In this document: positions 11,147-22,466 of the stretch, piece by piece
Numbering within the stretch: the stretch's first letter is position 1
Layout: every line of letters starts with the position of its first letter
From: Obelidium mucronatum
Lineage: Eukaryota; Chytridiomycota; Chytridiomycetes; Chytridiales; Chytriomycetaceae
Length of the DNA: 64,000 nucleotides
Direction of reading: 5' to 3'
Assembly: GCA_025765595.1 (NCBI GenBank)
Contig: JAIVFH010000029.1
Span: 248,001 to 312,000 of the forward strand
Notes under the pieces: generated by a model
What the model saw: the letters and a program-made list of their open reading frames with translations, nothing else
Told to the model about the DNA's origin: nothing
Databases searched by the model: none
Made by a program: the position numbers and the translations under genes

Positions 11147-13967
11147 TTATTTAATTTTCTTAGACTTCTTGGGCTTCTTCACCCCTTCACTGGCTTCAGA
11201 GTCTTCCTTCTTTTCTCCTTTCATTCGTAGAATTTTCTTGTTGGGCTTGTCCAACGTTTCCGACTCGGTTTTTGATTTGTCAGATTTGAACTTCTTTGGT
11301 TCCAAATCTTCTTCAGATGGCTCATCTGGCCGTGATCGCTTTTTGGATGTTTTTATCTGGACTGATACTGCTGCTTCTTCCTCCTTCACCTTCTTGGCCT
11401 TTTTGACTTTTTTCGATGAAACTTCTTGGACTTCTTTAGATTTCTTCTGATCCCGTTTGGACTTTCGAACTGGAATAAGATCCGAGACAGGAGCGTCGAC
11501 AGGTGGGGCCAATGGTTCTTCGGCGTCTTTCTTCGATTTTTTCTTCTTTTGAACCTCTTGCACCACAACTTCCGGAACTTTCTCCGACTTTCTCAATGCT
11601 GGTTCTGCAGACTTTTTTGACTTTTTGGATGGTTTTGGCAAGGGAACTGGTTCATCCTGCTTCAACGGTTTCTTCTTTGAAACTTTCGGTTCGGTTGTTT
11701 CCTCCTCCAAATGAACTTTTGGGTCTTTCGACTTTTTGGACTTTTTGGACTTTTTGGACGCCTTCTCAACCACAGGCTGCTCGTCAGTAGCAGGATCATC
11801 CTTGTTCCTTTTTGATTTGGGTTTGGTTGTCTTTTTCTCCTCATTCACACCGGAGGTGTTGTCTTTCTTGGGAGAAACTTCAGACTTTTTTCCCACAATC
11901 TCAGGCTCCACTCCCTTCCCAATTTTATCCACCTTCGTTTTTTTCTCTTTTTTTGATTTGATTGGCTCAGAGAATTCTTTCGGTGCATTCACAGACGGAG
12001 TCGTAGTATCAGCAGCAACGGGTGAATTTACGGTGGCTACTGCTGCGGTCGCAACCTTCAAAAACTCCTTGACTGCGGCAACAGTAGACTCGGCACCACT
12101 TCCGACCTTGAGTTTCTTGGAAGCGTGAGTTGTTCCCAAATCACCAACAACACCTTCAGCAACCCCGCCTTCCTTTGCAGCAAGTTTTGCCATAAACTCG
12201 TGTCGTTTGATCTTTTTCCTGGCGTACTCTCGCTGCTTCTTGGCTTTGTCCTTTTCGTCCATTCGTTTGACCCATTCCATTGATCGTCTCATTCTCCCAG
12301 TAATTAACGGTTTCTCAGTTGCTAGCTTCTCTTCCTCCTTATCCACAGGAATATTTTCAACAGTTTCCGCGTCCTGATTCGCCTTTTCTTCACCCTCATC
12401 GTTGTCATCGTCACCGTCATCATCACCCCTTTTCCGTTTCGACCCACGCTTCTTGCCTGGACCACTGGTATTGACCTTCAGACTCTCCAACACTTTTTCA
12501 ACAGAGACTTGGTTCAAATCTGGATCCACGATGGTTCCACTGGGAACAACCCAAAAGGGTGGACCATTCAAACGGAGGAGACCTTTCCGCTCTGCAGCTT
12601 TCAACGCCCCGTGAACTGTCGACGGGTAGAACGCTTTGATGATGTCTGTCGTTGTAAGGGATGGGAGGTTCGAGGGACTGTCTGTGGGTGGTGGGGGTTG
12701 GATAATCGGGTACACGATTGTGGGAGCTGTTGCGACGGAGGCAGCGTTTTGAGGATCTTCTGATTCGAATGCTTCCCTTTGATTCAATGTTGGAATAAAA
12801 ACAGACGCCGCTCCATCCGTTGATATTCGTTCTGGTGGGCCAGTCATTGAGAATCTGACGGGAGCCAGAACCGTCGGCGGAGAAGCTGCATCCATGGTGA
12901 ATCGAACGGGTTCCAATATTTTGGGATCGGAGCGAAGGGTTTTTGACGCGGGAGAAAGGTCGGGGGCAAATGTTCCAGCTTGTGGGACTGATGGGGCTGC
13001 TTGTCCTGGTTTGTAGGATTGATAATGGGGAGCTGGGCGTTGGTGGTTCTGAAGTTCTTCGACTGCGGTTTTGAAGCCGTCTGGTAGCTCTGGGAGGAGA
13101 GGGATGGGCGGTGGGCGAGGGTCCCAATAGTTTTTGGGATATGGATCATGGAGTGGATGTGTGCGTTCCCAAATATTGCGAATTTGGCGATATACTAAAA
13201 GAGCCGTTCTTGCATCAATGACCTTGATGGTATTCGGTTTAGATGTTGTAAGTACGGGTTTTATATTTACAAACCGAGTCGTGCTGGCCATCTTGAATCT
13301 GCAACCCAAGACACCAACTTGCAATGTTTTTAAGGCCAAATGTTCTAGAGTGGGGATGGAAGCGCTGATAGAACAGAGCTGTATCTCTGATTCTGTTCAT
13401 GGGGACGTGAACCTTCATTACTTTCAAATCATTGTCAATAGATTGACCCACGACATATGAATCTTCAGTTATTATAGCGTTGATTTTCTTGGAAATGTCG
13501 GCAAATGAAGGAGCTGATGTTGTGAATTTGTGTCAGGTTTCTTTTTCTCATGGCAAGGCCGATGGCATACCTCCTTCCAGCTTCTCTTTTGTGATCCCAG
13601 ACCACTCTGTTCGATAATCAACGATCGGGTCTTCTGGAAGCACAAAGGAATCCAACACAACGTTTCCATTAACATCCACGATTGAAACACGGGCCAGTTG
13701 AGACTGCAACAGGGTCTTTGGACGGCCACGCAATTCCAGAGGAATGTTTCTGGATTCTTCTTCTTCTTTTGAGAGGTAAATGACCGAAGCAACTTCCACC
13801 ATTTCACAGTCAACAGCCAACAGAGAAGTTAGAGGGGGCACTGAAGACAGATCCGACACAGTGTTCTTTAACTCCTTCTCGACTTCTTTTTCCTTGAGAT
13901 GCAATGCTTTGAAGTGGTCTGCAATTGGATCATCAGCAACTGTTTCGAACCAGTTGGTTGTTGACAT
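11147..13967 (-). CDS. REX4: REX4-type 3'-5' exonuclease with about 690-residue lysine-rich tail
   Basis: Exons 13571-13967, 13275-13513 and 11147-13222 (introns 57 and 52 nt) join in phase to about 903 aa. The DEDDh active site is complete only after splicing: D53/E55 in AVDCEMV, D161 in IDNDL, and H210/D215 in QHDSVIDAR, where intron 2 falls between HDS and VID. REX4/REXO4 enzymes act in nucleolar pre-rRNA processing. Yeast Rex4 is under 300 aa, but here the third exon continues for about 690 residues. These include a possible winged-helix-like stretch (STVHGALKAAERKG ... PFWVVP, about residue 440) and then long SKKSKKSK-type Lys/Glu tracts to a PKKSKK end. Such tails are typical of nucleolar proteins. 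The last exon alone looks like a separate gene; the splice evidence argues against that. Confidence 0.78.
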
Positions 13968-14165
13968 TTCGGTTTTTTTGAACAAAAAAGAAAGAAAACG
14001 AGTGACTTTATTATTGAGGAAGGAAAACTTGACGGAAACTATCGATCCAGGTTATTCCGTGAAAAAGGTGTATTGCTATAATTTCGTTATTTTTTTATTT
14101 TTTTTTAATTTTTTATTTAGATTTGAGGGTACTGGTTGTCTTTATTGAACTTCTTAAGGACTTCG

Positions 14166-16023
14166 TCAAACGGTTAATCCACCAAAAGAGGTTGCGCTTT
14201 TGACTGAGCCACCGATAATGCTCTTGATGGCAGGGAGCATCCACGAAACCAATGAAGAAGACTCCTTTGCAGTACTGCTGGAGACAGAGAGAGACATGCG
14301 AATGGGAAAAGATCCAGCGTGGCAAAGAGTGTGGACCCAGACATCGGAAATCTCCACATCAACAAAAGCGCTTGGCTTTGCGTAAGCACTCATCAAGATT
14401 CCATCGACAACCACCTTGTCTCCGAACACAACTGGACTAAAGATACCCAAACGCGTCTCTTCAGAGACAGCGATGACTTGGAGAGGGATAGCAGAGTTAA
14501 CTGATGCGACAAACATTCCTGGTTTCACGTTTCCAGCCTGGTGAGCGACCAGCGAATCCACATCTTTGGTGGGAGATGCAAACAGCATGTGGTTTGGAGT
14601 CAAAGAAGCATTGGATCCATCGGCAAAGGTAAGAACTGTGAAGCTGCGGCTTGCATCTGGGAAGTGGTCGTACCATCCAACCACGCGTTCAAATTTGGCA
14701 TCCTTGGCAGAGACACGAATATAATCACCGAGTTCAACAGTACAAAGTTTGATATTTCCAGACGGTGTTTGAACCATGGCGTCTCCGGGAAAGCAACCGC
14801 CTTTGGGTGGGGGACGGATTCCCGTACCGGTATACACCGACGGTCGGATTGCCGGACCGGTATACACCGACGGTCCTTGAGAAGCCAATTCTTGGTATGC
14901 TCGTATCGGTAGACCAATAGGACCGGTCAATATCATTAATTCCTGCAAACTGGGTTCTCTGGCTTGAGGTTGTTGTCGGGGCACTGGACGTGATTCGTAA
15001 GAAGCCTGCCTACTGTTATACTGATTCTGAAGATGCTCCATTTCACGGCGCTGTCTCTCACTTTCCGCTTGAGCTAATTTGCGGATACGTTCCGATTCAG
15101 CCTTCTCTTTTTCAAGTGCCTTGGCCTGATCCTCTTTGACTTTTTCCATGCGATTGTAAAGTTCGTCTGATAAAACAGAAATCGTTCCAATCTAGTCATT
15201 GCGACAATAACGAAATACGAGATTAGCTTGTATTACTGATTCTCACTGGTGCACCTCACATTTTTGGCATCGACGTCATTGAAAGGCAATTGGTTGGCAA
15301 ATTCAAACAGCCCTTTACTTGGAGTCCACGATCCTGCTTTGTTTTGTATGCCTTCGAAGTAAATTCTCGGGATTTCGTGTCTTCCCTCCAGAGGTTCCAA
15401 GGCTGGAATAAACCGACATTAAAAAAAAATACGGTTGAAAGTGACAGAAAGGAAGCAAGCCCCCCCGCCTCACCTTCATAAACCTGATTCCTCATTTTTT
15501 CCTCGTTGGATTTTACTTTTAACGCCTTCATCACATCCCTTGGGATTTGGTTCACAACTACACCAAACTCGACTCTGCTTTTGATGGCCCGAAGAATGCA
15601 CTTTACAGTTTCCAAGTCCTGTTTGACAATCATACCGTTCATTTGTGTTACCATGAATATCAATTTGAATGGACCAAACGGCATCTGAAGGGCCTGCGTC
15701 ACTGCATCGATCGCCTAGGAAACACGATTTTAATTTTAAGGATGAACGCATTTGGGAAGTAATTACAACAACGCAACCTCATTCTGGAGTGCAGAATCAG
15801 CAAGCCCAGGAACATCGCAGTAGGCAGTCACACCCATTTCAGACTCAGCACGGAACTTTTGCACTTGAAGTTTGTCGGTGAGTCCTTGTCCAATGGAGAT
15901 TCCTGCTTTGAAAGGCGGGGCTTCTTCGAAGCCATTTTGGACCAACAACGCATTGAGGAAACTGCTCTTGCCGGCACGGGCATTGCCAAGAACTAGAATC
16001 CGGCGGCTATGGTCACCTCCCAT
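14166..16023 (-). CDS. AIG1-like GTPase fused to Hedgehog-type Hint (Hog) domain
   Basis: Exons 15778-16023, 15474-15714, 15247-15402 and 14166-15166 give 547 aa. The N-terminus is a P-loop GTPase: GNARAGKSS (G1), DVPGLAD (G3) and VVNQIP at the G4 position, resembling the AIG1/septin-like TRAFAC group. A charged coiled coil (about 220-275) and a Pro-rich linker with a duplicated PSVYTG unit follow. The C-terminal third (about 339-485) is a Hint domain. It begins GGCFPGDA with the nucleophilic Cys339, has the TPNH block-B motif, and has a strand block VVVDGILMSAYA parallel to the Hedgehog SCYAV end. Hint domains cleave their own backbone by an N-S acyl shift at the Gly-Cys bond. The same GTPase-Hint order is known for GIN1 of the mycorrhizal fungus Glomus mosseae (from memory). 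Self-cleavage here is predicted, not shown. Confidence 0.85.
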
Positions 16024-16227
16024 GATTTTTTGCGGGGGAGAAAAGATGGATTCAGAAGTGCTCGTTTTGTACTATAGACAAGCAAAGCAGCTCCAGAGCT
16101 TTGGCTCCAGAGCTCCACTGCCGTCCATGAGAATGAGCAGCGAGCGAGTTCAAGCAGACATCAAAGCGGCAATGTCACATTTTAGCATACATTGATGGAT
16201 GTGCACACTTTTAAACCTGGCTGTTGC

Positions 16228-16310
16228 AACAGCAAATCGATGCCCTGGGATTCTCGGAGAATTCCTCAAGAATTCTTCAGGAAGCTATGCATTCCCCAAG
16301 AATTCTCAGG
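16228..16310 (+). repeat. Left terminal inverted repeat
   Basis: Begins AACAGCAAATCGATG, then CCCTGGGATTCT and GGAGAATTC, then several AAGAATTCT-like subrepeats. It is inverted relative to the right end near 22210-22307. The internal GAATTC-containing subrepeats resemble the subterminal transposase-binding repeats of CACTA elements. Confidence 0.8.
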
Positions 16311-16390
16311 ATGTCCTTTGAAATATACAAGTTGAGGTTCACATGCACAAGCATGTGCATACATAACATATATATATATATATTTATAGA

Positions 16391-16792
16391 TTACAACAGT
16401 TCCTCCGCTAAATCGATAACCAAAACATCGCCATTAAGAGTTCTCAGCGTCTTCAGCTTTCGAATAAAACCTCTGGGCGCTTCGGCCACAAAGAGTTTGC
16501 AATGCAATAGTTCACCACTACAAAGCAACCACTGCAGGGCACCATCCTCCCTCTTTTCTTTGATAACCATCCTTGCTGGTTTGCGAAATAGCATCAAGTC
16601 TGCCTTAGCCCCATTTGTTTCTGACGTCACCCCCTCATAAACACCAAGCACCACATCCCCGCTTGTGTCCACTAGAATCCAGTCACCCTTTGCAAGATCT
16701 TGCCAATTCAGTCGCGCTGAGCCATTGGAATTGGTATACAGCTGCTGGGTTCGCCATTGTTCGTCATTGTGAGCATCAAAAAGACTCCAAAC
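16391..16792 (-). CDS. Unassigned 3' coding fragment inside the CACTA-like element
   Basis: An open frame of about 134 codons with no ATG near its start, just 3' of the transposase frame on the same strand. Visible features are NDEQWRTQQLY, LAKGDWILVD and VLGVYEGV, then a basic/hydrophobic stretch ending DLAEELL and a stop. I do not recognise it. Its place and mixed beta-type composition suggest a last transposase exon or a decayed C-terminal domain, but I could not find a convincing in-phase intron joining it to the frame ending at 16850. Confidence 0.45.
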   Translation of the reverse strand, partial: VWSLFDAHNDEQWRTQQLYTNSNGSARLNWQDLAKGDWILVDTSGDVVLGVYEGVTSETNGAKADLMLFRKPARMVIKEKREDGALQWLLCSGELLHCKLFVAEAPRGFIRKLKTLRTLNGDVLVIDLAEELL

Positions 16793-16849
16793 GAAAATTC
16801 ACAGATACACCTGGAAGACTATCCCTGTTGTATAGATAGCAATGATGAA

Positions 16850-19351
16850 TTATTGAACACTATCAATAAGGAACTTTTTAGGACATGAGTTCACACGGCC
16901 GGCAATCTGCGCCAACAGCTCAATAAACATGACAGTCAGATCTCGACGATAAACACCAAAAGAAACGTTGATGTTGTTTGTGTTCAGGTAGAAGGCTTTG
17001 AACACACCAATTATATGCTCAAAAACAAAACACCAATGATAGCGAAGCAAACCAAACTGCTCCATGTAATCGAGTATATGATGGAGGAAGTGAACATTGG
17101 ATGTAACCAGCTGCGGATGGTATTGCCCGTAATATGGTAGAATATTATTGATGCGAGACTTCAATTCCTTGACAAGGGCAACTGAGATACTGTGGGCACA
17201 CAGAATCCGAAATATACGGATGCAAACACAGTACATTGTAAATTCCCGTGCCAACACAGGATCAGCTTGTTCCATGAATCCGCCCAAGACAATCAAGTAA
17301 GGGGAAACCAAATAGAACTCCTTCAATCCGTTTCCCTTCAATCCCTTCAGACTATTCAACGAATCAAAATCATACCGAGCAGACAGGTAGTTACGCTTTC
17401 CATACTGACCAAATAACTTGCTTAGCTTCCGCATGAAGTGTTTTGGTTTGAACAAGACAGCAAGGATTGCGAAATGGTGGTTGAGCGAACCAAGAGGGTC
17501 CAAATGCATCAAGTCAATGACACAACCATGGGGGACATTTGCGCCTGGCCAAGTGGCAACTACTGAGATTTCTTCAATGCCCATACTATTTGCAAGCCCT
17601 TTGTTTGCTCCTTTGATTGTTCCTGATTCCCCATTGTTGGCATCAAGCAGCTCCTTGAAAAATGACGCAGGGCGGTTCTGACTGAGTTTGGTGGGATCCA
17701 AAGCGCATTTAGCAAAATCTCTGACAGGTGTTTCACAAGTAGGACAGGGAAAAGTGTGAACAACAGAAACGTTGAATCCAAACCATCGTTTCCTTGCCGG
17801 AGTATCTCCGAGAGCCTCATACTGGTGCAAAAACACTAAGTACTCCAATCCATTCAAATCAAACTTGATACCTTTTGAAAACTGTCTCAATTCGTTGGTA
17901 TACTCCCCAAGAACACGATTTAACCCCAATTGCTTGATTACAGAGGACTTTGTCAGCAATATCGGCACATTACCAAGACCAGTTGGAGAAGCGCGTATTC
18001 CAGGGTGGATTTCGACAGCGGAGGCAATTAAGATTGTTTGGCCTTTTTTGGAATTCACCAAATTCATCCACCCAAAGTCGTCTTGATACAGCAACAAGTG
18101 CAAGAAAACAACAATAGCAGCCTTTTCTCCACGCGCCAAATTACTCTGATAATTTGGAAGCCATGATTCCTTGTCTCTCACAAGAATCTTCAAAAACTCG
18201 GAGCAAGTTTCAAGACTTTCCAAGCCGTATCTTGTAGCATAGCATTCACACTCAGCAATTCTAGCTTCCAATGAAGCAATTGGGTCAATTTTTGATAGAT
18301 AGGGAAATATAGCCCTTTTGTTGGATTGTTGGATTGAGTTGTTGATAGCTGGAGACAGGAGCCATATGAGAACTGTAGAGTGGATGGAGATATTTGGAGT
18401 GTTGTGAATCTTTCCATCTATTTCAATTCTCATGGTTCTTAGTGGAAGAATTGACTGGACAAGTTTAGATATTCGACGTTGAAGCGTTTTTGAAAAGTGG
18501 CAGGGGCATTTGACAGCTGTAGAATGGAAGTCTTCGAGTTGGCCGCAAGATTTGGTATTTCCATATTGACTAATTCATAATATTCTGCGTGTGTTACTCT
18601 TCTTTTCATGCAATGGGCGTAGAGGTTAAATTGGAAGTTCATCGATGCATCCGTTTCCAAAAGTGTGTTTAGTTCCAACAATTTGCTGCAGACTACTTGT
18701 TGAATTGCTTTAATAAATAATGCTCCAATTGATAATACAAATCATTCCTTCTTCTGGCGTGTCAGTGTTGTTGGGTTGGTCTCCTTCATCATCATCGTCA
18801 AGGCCAAAACCACCACCACCACCACCACCGCCGCCGCCGCCACCGCCACCGCCGCCGCCTCCGGCATCGCCACTACTATCACTTTCATTGCTTCCATGGC
18901 TTCTAATGTCATCATTATCATCGCTGTTTTTGTTGGCATCATGGAGTCTGTATTCCTGATCTTCGTCATCATCACTCAGTCTTATCTGATATGCCTCATC
19001 ACTGTTAGAGATGAAGTCTTCATTGTCTTGTTCCATCACATTCGAGTCTTGGTCCAACATATCAGAATCATGTTGTCCTTCAAGTTCTTCAAGGCAATCA
19101 GCAGCTGAGGGGGGTTCTGCGTGGGTTTCAAATATTGGTGCTTCAAAAAGAGCAGGCTTTGATCTGAAGATATGGCTCTCCAGATGTGTGGTGATGATTG
19201 TAGGTGTGACAATATTCTCCAGATGTTCTTGACAGCGAGGACAATCCCATCCAAAGAGAAGCTGATTAGCATGCATATTGGAAGACACGTGAGAAATAAG
19301 CTTGTTGACAGACACCAGTTTTGTCTTGCGACTGTCAAATGGGCAGTCCAT
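16850..19351 (-). pseudogene. CACTA/Tnp2-like transposase, frame-broken
   Basis: From 5' to 3': two C2H2-type fingers (MDCPFDSR ... H; DCPRCQEH ... H) in the first about 60 residues, an acidic stretch, an 18-residue polyglycine, then the core. The core frame (16850-18433) has LYQDDFGWMN, a block like the YYDDFE motif of Tnp2-type transposases, then HTFPCPTC, HGCVIDLMHLD, and a C-terminal block (YYGQYHPQLV ... FVFEHIIG) resembling DUF4218. Between about 18740 and 18430 the plausible coding frame changes at least three times (NDLYYQLEHYLLKQFN, LLELNTLLETDASMNF and YGNTKSCGQLEDFHST lie in different frames) without clear introns. It is therefore decayed or carries sequence indels. Transposases of this group cut and paste the element at its inverted repeats. 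Confidence 0.7.
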
Positions 19352-19377
19352 ATTTGGATTGTTTGAATCTTTCAAAA

Positions 19378-22123
19378 ATGGATATGTCTTCTTCGCCGCG
19401 ACAACTTTCAACAGCTTCTTCCCCCATAATGCCCACCTCTTCAGCTTTTACCCCAGTAATCTTAACTAGTACGTCCACGAGAATCAGAGAGCTCGAAATG
19501 CACAACCGTCAATTGGAGTCATTATTGGCCGCCAAGCAGCTTGAAAACAACAGACTCCAATCCTACATTGATAAGGACCACGATGACCACAAACGAAGGC
19601 ATAACAAACTATAAAGGTTAGTGATGCCATAATAACCTTAAGAGCGGTAACTGATTGGTTTCAAAGTCTGATTCAACTCAAGTCTCAACTTGTTCCATTG
19701 CCGCCAGTTGTTTACAAAGCTGAGAATACAGCAGAACAGCCATCTGAAGCCACAATGAAACTGGCTGTCATACAAGTGAGTTATCCTTTGTTTGCACTGT
19801 TTCAATGTCTCCAACAAAGACTGAACCACAAATTTCAGGATGCTAATATTGTCTTCCGACTGTTTGCCGCTGACAAGCATGGCCGCAAGCACAAGGGAAA
19901 TATTCGCCTGAAACATGCTCCCGACCTTGGCTCTGCATTGGGCAATGACTTTGCTATTGCTTTGGATCCCCTTCCAGCTATGACTGTTGTAAAGGCGTTT
20001 GAAAAGCTGAGCATCACAGCTGCTGCCCAGAATACCGACATTGTAGTACTCTGCGTCAAGGGAATAGTGTCCAGCCTATCTGGGGATCTGTTAAAGTACT
20101 CATTTGCACTGTGTTTGTTGAAGTTGGACATTCAGACTCCTGCATTCTCCACATTTCAATCAATGATTTGGGCTGCATTGGTTCCAGGCATGCAAACTGT
20201 TAAGACCACTGTCAGTGGTTTACGTCTTTCTTTTCAAAAAGGTGTGTTGTGTTGCGTATTTTGTCTAAGCGGTGTGGAATGTAGGTTTGAAATCCACCTA
20301 AAACCATGAGAATTATTGGGTTCGATTGATCGGTTAAACTCAAGTGCGTGTGAAGACAACACAAAAGTCTGGCGTGATCACAAATGAGTACTTAAATCCC
20401 AGCGTAGATTTGCTTTTAGATACAAACGATCCGATTGATTTCGATGGTGCTGGTAAGTAAGACTGAGTTATGAGCGCGTTTGCTTTTGAGGTGCACGTCT
20501 GACAATTTATTTAACTTTTCAATAACGATAATAAATGCTGAAATAACGACTAAAGAATACGCGTAATAAACTCCATTTCCGACCACTTTCCAAATGACTC
20601 TCCACAGCGGTCTTCATCTAACAATAGCAATTGACAATAGAAGCTCCGCTCAAAGCCACTGCTATAGCAAAGATTCCTATAGCAACCGAAAACAGGGTGC
20701 CGGATAGCGATGATGAAGACAAAGAGCCGTTGAAGAAACCAAGCTTCCTTTGGCAGAAGGAGCGACTTGTATATCAGCCCCCGTCTGTATATGCCTCCAC
20801 AGCTGTCAACAAATACATTCAAGGTCTTCACGGGAGCTCCATCAAGAATGAGGAAATTTTGAGTGTTCTTGCTGCTGTTGAGAAGGCCATGGTAGATGGC
20901 CAGGTAAACTGAGCACTTTTTCACTTCCTGTATATTTTTATTCTCTAAAACAGTACGAATTTCAGCTGTTGAGTGCGCAAGCTATCCATCTTATGTCATA
21001 CAAGCCTGCGGTGATGCAACTTGTCATGCGTGTGAATCGCCTTGGTTGTCCCTTCACAGTCAATCAATTCATCGATGGTCTACTTCCAAAAGTTCTTGGC
21101 TTACTCTACATTACACACCGATCAAATTTCACCAGTACAGTGGCTGATCTTCTTTGTTCAAATACGTTCAAGCATGAAACCAAAACCGATTCCTCTGTGT
21201 CTGAAATTCTAACTCATATCAACTCTAATGCACCAGCTGTTTCTCTGTTTCCGCAACTTCTGCAAGCTCTAGTGCAAAGTCTTATACCAGATACCAATCT
21301 TGGGGATTCTCTTACATGGATGCATAATCTGATGACCGACTTGGGCTTGAATTGTCGAGATTCAATCAATTCAAACAAAAAAAATGGCCGAGATGATGCT
21401 ATCCACATACTCTGTGTGTTACTGTTGCAATCAGATTTGGACAATATTGGAGTTGAAGTCGAGGAAAATATCGCAACTACCAGTGTGGGTGTGACAGAAT
21501 ATTCTGTTTTCTGGGCGTTACGAACAGTGGGGAATGCTTTGATTCATTTGATAGTTAAAGGGTGAGTTGGTTCAGTTTGTACACAAACTTGAACTTAAAA
21601 TCCACAAAACAGTGGTGATGCTGCTGGGTTCTGGTCAATTTGGCCCATCAAGCCGTCAAGATCATTGAATGGAAATGTGATTCAATTGTTTGGTGTTCCG
21701 CAATTTGTTTCATCACCTCCCTCCAATACCATTCCTACGATCTCTGCCATCTCTTCCTCTTCAACTATGCCTGTTGTCTCAACTGGAGCGTCAAAGGCGT
21801 CGACTTTTCTTAGTGTGTCCAGCCCACCGATCATGCCTGATAATAGTGGACCCTCAGCCATTTCTGTGCCACAAACAAGAGCCCAAAAAGGGCAAAAGCC
21901 ACTCACATTCAGTTGCCGCAATCAACTCTTACTAAACAAGGTCATGGTGACAGCTTGGGTGATTGTTTGGTGGAAGCAAAGGAAGAGCTTGTTCAAAGAG
22001 GGAGGAGCACATGGTATAACAGAACGTATGCTGAGTCGGATTCTGACCATTGAGACTTTGTTGATATTAGCATGGGAAATTGATTTAGCGTTTACAAAGA
22101 ATAAACAAAGAATTTTTGCATGA
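19378..22123 (+). CDS. Unrecognised second gene of the CACTA-like element (about 7 exons)
   Basis: The first open frame (19378-19614) encodes a Ser/Thr-rich leader and a coiled coil (RELEMHNRQLESLLAAKQLE). Further exons joinable in phase are about 19643-19775, 19839-20241, 20345-20452, 20641-20903, 20966-21561 and 21613-22123; the junction after the first frame is unresolved. The later exons contain VFRLFAADKHGRKHKGN, a DSDDEDKEPLKKPSFLW acidic/basic patch, a long helical region and a Ser/Pro-rich part. I recognise no domain. The gene is inside the inverted repeats and starts 26 bp from the transposase start on the opposite strand, so it is probably cargo or an accessory transposition protein. 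Its exons are intact, unlike the transposase. Confidence 0.5.
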
Positions 22124-22209
22124 TTACTCTATATTTCCTCCGTTAATTCTAGCAAATTTCTAATATCAGCGAGTGTCCTTGAGGAATAACCCAAATTACA
22201 GAGCTTTCC

Positions 22210-22307
22210 TCAAGGATTTCTTGGAGATTTCTTGGAGGATTCTTGCAGAATGCCTCGATTCGTACTCCAAGAATTCTCCAAGAATCCCAGGGGATCGATT
22301 TGTTGTT
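22210..22307 (-). repeat. Right terminal inverted repeat
   Basis: The reverse complement reads AACAACAAATCGAT, CCCTGGGATTCT, GGAGAATTC and continues with TTGGAG/CAAGAA subrepeats, matching the left end at 16228-16310 with a few substitutions. The arrays of CCAAGAATTCTCC-like units diverge more internally. Confidence 0.8.
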
Positions 22308-22466
22308 TGTCTTATTGGTTTTTTTTTGTTCCCCAACTTCCCAAGCCACTCAGTCTCCAGTGAAAACCACAGTACCTCATTGTAAACTCTTTCTTGCACC
22401 TCATACAGCATACGCTTTTGTTCCTCCGTCAATCATTCGCTTCGGGACACATCAACTTTATTGTAA
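22308..22466. other. Intergenic gap between transposon end and RING-CH gene
   Basis: No coding feature is seen here. A T-rich tract lies just outside the right inverted repeat, followed by sequence that must hold the promoter of the RING-CH gene. Nothing else recognisable. Confidence 0.5.

Larger units (their letters stand above)
16228..22307. mobile_element. CACTA-like DNA transposon, two divergent gene units
   Basis: The boundaries are set by imperfect terminal inverted repeats of about 80-100 bp. Left end from 16228: AACAGCAAATCGAT, then CCCTGGGATTCT, then GGAGAATTC. The reverse complement of the right end, ending 22307, reads AACAACAAATCGAT, CCCTGGGATTCT, GGAGAATTC. Inside are a minus-strand transposase unit (16.4-19.35 kb) and a plus-strand multi-exon gene (19.38-22.1 kb) starting back to back. 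I could not identify a clear target-site duplication. It lies about 200 bp upstream of the GTPase-Hint start codon and about 160 bp upstream of the RING-CH gene. Frame breaks in the transposase suggest this copy may be inactive. Confidence 0.8.

Noticed and set aside
13223..13339. Separate gene start for the lysine-rich protein upstream of 13222
   Set aside because: The frame there overlaps the second exon of the exonuclease; the catalytic VIDAR block and in-phase GTTTGT...AAG intron show the lysine-rich part is the third exon of the REX4 gene.
14166..15166. Intein or homing endonuclease in the Hint-domain gene
   Set aside because: There is no C-terminal His-Asn plus Cys/Ser/Thr extein junction and no endonuclease domain; the domain is C-terminal and matches the Hedgehog-type Hint arrangement instead.
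18776..19108. Plus-strand frames rich in Thr/Pro or Ile opposite the polyglycine tract
   Set aside because: They are the complement of the polyglycine and acidic coding tract of the transposase and have no independent support.
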